Source of the DNA: Oxalobacteraceae bacterium
GTDB lineage: Bacteria > Pseudomonadota > Gammaproteobacteria > Burkholderiales > Burkholderiaceae_D
Length of the DNA stretch: 17,426 nucleotides
NCBI GenBank assembly: GCA_027485535.1
Contig: JAIXQV010000041.1
Coordinates: 1-17,426, forward strand
Direction: 5' to 3'
Shown here: positions 15,362 through 17,426 of the stretch, one piece after another
Position numbering within the stretch: position 1 is the stretch's first letter
Layout of the letters: each line of letters begins with the position of its first letter
Made by a program: the position numbers and the translations under genes
Notes under the pieces: generated by a model
What the model saw: only the letters and a program-made list of their open reading frames with translations
Databases searched by the model: none
What the model was told of the DNA's origin: nothing

Positions 15362-16554
15362 TGTGTCTCCTCGATCGAAAGTAGTGCTGCAGCGAGTCGA
15401 TCCACTTGCTCGGTGCTATGCGCCGCTGATAGCGTGATTCTCAGCCGCGCCGTTCCTGCCGGTACCGTCGGTGGCCGAATCGCCCCCACCCAGAATCCCT
15501 GCGCCATCAGTGCCTGCCCGGTCGCCATGGTGGCGGCATTGTCGGCAATGATCACCGGCTGAATCGCTGTCTCAGATGGCAGTAGTCGCCAGCGCTTCAG
15601 ATTCAGCCGCTCACGCAGACGCGCGATCAAGTGCTTCAAGTGCGAGCGCCGCTGCCGACCCTCTTCACTACCGATAATGTCGATACTGGTGAGCAGCGCA
15701 TGTGCCACCGCAGGTGGCGACGCCGTGGTGTAGATATAGCCGCGTGCTCGTTGCACCAACCATTCGATGACGGTCTCATGCGCTGCGACGAAAGCGCCGG
15801 CCACCCCTGCGGCCTTACCCAGCGTACCCATATAAATCAGTTGCGGCGAGCTTAAGGCGAGATGTTCCAGCACGCCACGCCCATCATCGCCAATGACACC
15901 AAAGCCGTGGGCGTCATCGACCAGCAGCCATGCCCCGTGTCGCTCACAGAGCGCCAACAGCTCACGCACTGGTGCGATATCACCATCCATGCTGAATACG
16001 GCATCAGTGATCACCAGTTTGTCTTTCGCGCGGCTTTGGGTGAGCTGCTCCTCTAAAGCTTGCAGATCGTGGTGCGGGTAGACGCTGAGTTTGGCGCGTG
16101 CCAGCCGAGCGCCATCAATCAATGACGCGTGATTCAACGCCTCAGAAAAAATCTCTGCTTCTTTACCCGCTAGCGCAGAAATCAGGGCCAGATTCGCCAT
16201 ATACCCCGTGGAGAAATACAGCGCACGTGCGAATGGCACGAAAGGCGATAGAAACGCCGCAAGCTTATTCTCTAGTGCCGCGTGGGCTACAGAGTGGCCG
16301 CTAATCAAATGCGAAGCGCCACTACCCGCACCATAGATGGCAGCGCCTTGTTGCAAGGCCTCGATAATGCGCGGGTCTGCCGCAAGCCCGAGATAATCAT
16401 TGCTGCAGAAAGCAAGCATCGGTCGACCATCGACGGTCATGCTTGGCGCGTGTGGGGTGCTGACGGTGCGGCGTTGCCGTATCAGATGCTGCTCATCAAG
16501 TTCGTGCAGCTTTTGCTGCAAACCTTCCAGCAACGGTGATGATGCTGAGGACAT
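15358..16554 (-). CDS. bioF: 8-amino-7-oxononanoate synthase
   Basis: This 398-residue PLP enzyme joins pimeloyl-ACP (or -CoA) with alanine in the first committed ring-forming branch of biotin synthesis. The PLP lysine is Lys247 in MGTLGKAAGVAGAF. LAFCSNDYLGLAADPR, GSGASHLISGHS, HASLIDGARLARA and DDAHGFGVIGDDGRGVLEH are family signatures. Such residues separate it from the related KBL and HemA enzymes only partly, but the adjacent bioD and bioB settle the call. It begins five bases after the hydratase stop, so it is transcribed with that gene. No bioA, bioC or bioH is in the window. Confidence 0.95.
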   Translation of the reverse strand: MSSASSPLLEGLQQKLHELDEQHLIRQRRTVSTPHAPSMTVDGRPMLAFCSNDYLGLAADPRIIEALQQGAAIYGAGSGASHLISGHSVAHAALENKLAAFLSPFVPFARALYFSTGYMANLALISALAGKEAEIFSEALNHASLIDGARLARAKLSVYPHHDLQALEEQLTQSRAKDKLVITDAVFSMDGDIAPVRELLALCERHGAWLLVDDAHGFGVIGDDGRGVLEHLALSSPQLIYMGTLGKAAGVAGAFVAAHETVIEWLVQRARGYIYTTASPPAVAHALLTSIDIIGSEEGRQRRSHLKHLIARLRERLNLKRWRLLPSETAIQPVIIADNAATMATGQALMAQGFWVGAIRPPTVPAGTARLRITLSAAHSTEQVDRLAAALLSIEETQ

Positions 16555-16559
16555 GATAC

Positions 16560-17348
16560 CTAGCGCGTGAGCCAGCTTGGCTTGCGTTTTTCCAGAAACG
16601 CCGCAATACCCTCTCGACCATCGGGTGCGACGCGCACTTCGCCGATGCGGCGCGCAGTGTCAGCAATCAGATGCTGATCAATCGGCTCACCAGCGATTTC
16701 GCGAATCAATCGCTTCGATTCATCCATTGCATGCGGGCTACCCGCCAGTAGATGATGTGTCATACGCGTGACGGCTTCGTCCAGCGCCTCAGCAGCCACG
16801 ACTTGATGGACATAGCCCAAGCGATAGGCCTCTGCTGCATTGAATCGCTCTGCTGTCAAAAAATAGCGATGCGCGGCGCGCTCACCCATGGCACGGATCA
16901 CGTAAGGCCCAATAGTAGCGGGTATCAAGCCCAGCCTGACTTCAGTCAAACAAAACTCCACACCGTCAGCGGCGATCGCAATATCACAAGCAGAGACCAA
17001 GCCGTTACCACCGGCGTAGCAATCACCCTGCACACGCGCAATGGTCGGTTTACTGGATTGATAGATCACATGCAGCATCTCGGCCAAGGCCTGCGCATCT
17101 GCGCGGTTCTCGGCTTCGGTGTAGCCCGCTACTCGCTTCATCCAGTTTAGATCCGCACCTGCACTAAACGCAGAACCACGTGCGCCAAGCACAATCACCC
17201 TAACGTCGCGGTCCTGGTCGAGTGCGTGAAATGCCTGCGTCAGCTCGGCGATGCTCTGCTCGTCGAAGGCATTGCGCACATCGGGGCGATTCATCCAGAT
17301 CGTCGCCACATGTTGCTGCTGCACGATCTCGAGCGTCGTGAAATTCAT
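16560..17348 (-). CDS. liuC: Methylglutaconyl-CoA hydratase (LiuC-type enoyl-CoA hydratase)
   Basis: This 262-residue crotonase-fold enzyme probably hydrates 3-methylglutaconyl-CoA to HMG-CoA in leucine/isovalerate breakdown. It has the oxyanion-hole loop SAFSAGADLNWMKR (59-72), GGNGLVSACDIAIAA and CLTEVRLGLIPATIGPYV, where Glu136 corresponds to one catalytic glutamate; the other position, in the GG-rich loop, is not Glu. ADLNWMKR, the LTEVRLGL segment and GERAAHRYFLTAERF follow the pattern of Pseudomonas LiuC as I recall it. The ATG overlaps the upstream stop as ATGA (17345-17348), and bioF starts five bases downstream. A general enoyl-CoA hydratase role cannot be excluded. Confidence 0.83.
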   Translation of the reverse strand: MNFTTLEIVQQQHVATIWMNRPDVRNAFDEQSIAELTQAFHALDQDRDVRVIVLGARGSAFSAGADLNWMKRVAGYTEAENRADAQALAEMLHVIYQSSKPTIARVQGDCYAGGNGLVSACDIAIAADGVEFCLTEVRLGLIPATIGPYVIRAMGERAAHRYFLTAERFNAAEAYRLGYVHQVVAAEALDEAVTRMTHHLLAGSPHAMDESKRLIREIAGEPIDQHLIADTARRIGEVRVAPDGREGIAAFLEKRKPSWLTR

Positions 17349-17426
17349 GCGCGCGTCCTGATGACGATTTTGCCAGTGACTTTGCGCGAAGCCATATCGT
17401 TGAGCGCTTGCGGAGTATCTGCGAGC
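17345..17426 (-). CDS. 3' end of a probable zinc-type quinone oxidoreductase
   Basis: A frame open from the right edge reads LADTPQALNDMASRKVTGKI and VIRTRA, then TGA at 17345-17347, overlapping the hydratase ATG by four bases. The pattern xxAL-DMASRKVTGKIVI resembles the C-terminus of NADPH:quinone oxidoreductase/zinc-type dehydrogenase proteins, where a helix with ASRxVxGK precedes the last strand. Only 26 residues are visible, so the family is tentative. It belongs to the same operon as the hydratase and the bio genes. Confidence 0.5.
   Translation of the reverse strand, partial: LADTPQALNDMASRKVTGKIVIRTRA

Noticed and set aside
1..17426. CRISPR array, tRNA, rRNA, insertion sequence or integrase
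   Set aside because: No regular spaced repeats, cloverleaf-type sequence, transposase-like protein or terminal inverted repeats were found on either strand by reading.

Overview
The window looks like chromosomal DNA from a motile proteobacterium. The contiguous order bioF-bioD-bioB, short ATGA overlaps and a TACAAT-type -10 box suggest Betaproteobacteria, possibly Burkholderiales. The Na+-type (PomAB-like) stator and the FleQ-like regulator are also common in Gammaproteobacteria, so the class is not certain. Most of the window is ordinary core gene content, interrupted by a lower-GC accessory block at about 8.6-13.6 kb that carries two ankyrin-repeat genes and the scars of a duplication.

Left part (1-4.3 kb). 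After the tail of an unidentified gene there is an exported class I methyltransferase with a twin-arginine-like signal peptide. It converges on a minus-strand flagellar operon: a FleQ-like sigma-54 activator without an N-terminal receiver-like domain, then motA, then motB.

Middle (4.4-8.6 kb). A plus-strand operon encodes an AlkB-type alkane monooxygenase, a small CoA-binding protein and O-acetylhomoserine sulfhydrylase (MetY). It is followed by a BigR/SqrR-type two-cysteine ArsR repressor, whose promoter carries a palindrome over a perfect TATAAT box, and a TehB-like SAM methyltransferase ending at a strong terminator. MetY uses sulfide and BigR/SqrR proteins sense persulfide, so this stretch may be a sulfide-handling cluster.

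Accessory block (8.6-13.6 kb). Ankyrin gene 1 (8677-10185) is complete. Ankyrin gene 2 is larger than its visible open frame. It starts at ATG 10520 with a good ribosome binding site, and the reading frame changes by one base near a run of seven A at 10652-10658. The in-frame stretch from about 10660 to 10960 has no start codon but is clearly coding and contains a twice-repeated motif. Between the two genes lies a chimeric scar: a remnant of the bioB 3' end (10182-10287) joined at a 3-bp microhomology to a remnant of the methyltransferase 3' end (10285-10380). Both keep their original orientation. That bioB-to-methyltransferase junction is what a tandem duplication of the whole methyltransferase-to-bioB interval would leave. 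A second, more diverged methyltransferase remnant lies just before bioB at 13441-13572.

Right part (13.6-17.4 kb). A minus-strand operon runs from the tail of a probable zinc-type quinone oxidoreductase through a LiuC-type methylglutaconyl-CoA hydratase to bioF, bioD and bioB. Biotin is the cofactor of the carboxylase that makes the LiuC substrate, so placing these genes together is plausible. No rRNA, tRNA, CRISPR array, transposase or integrase gene was seen.
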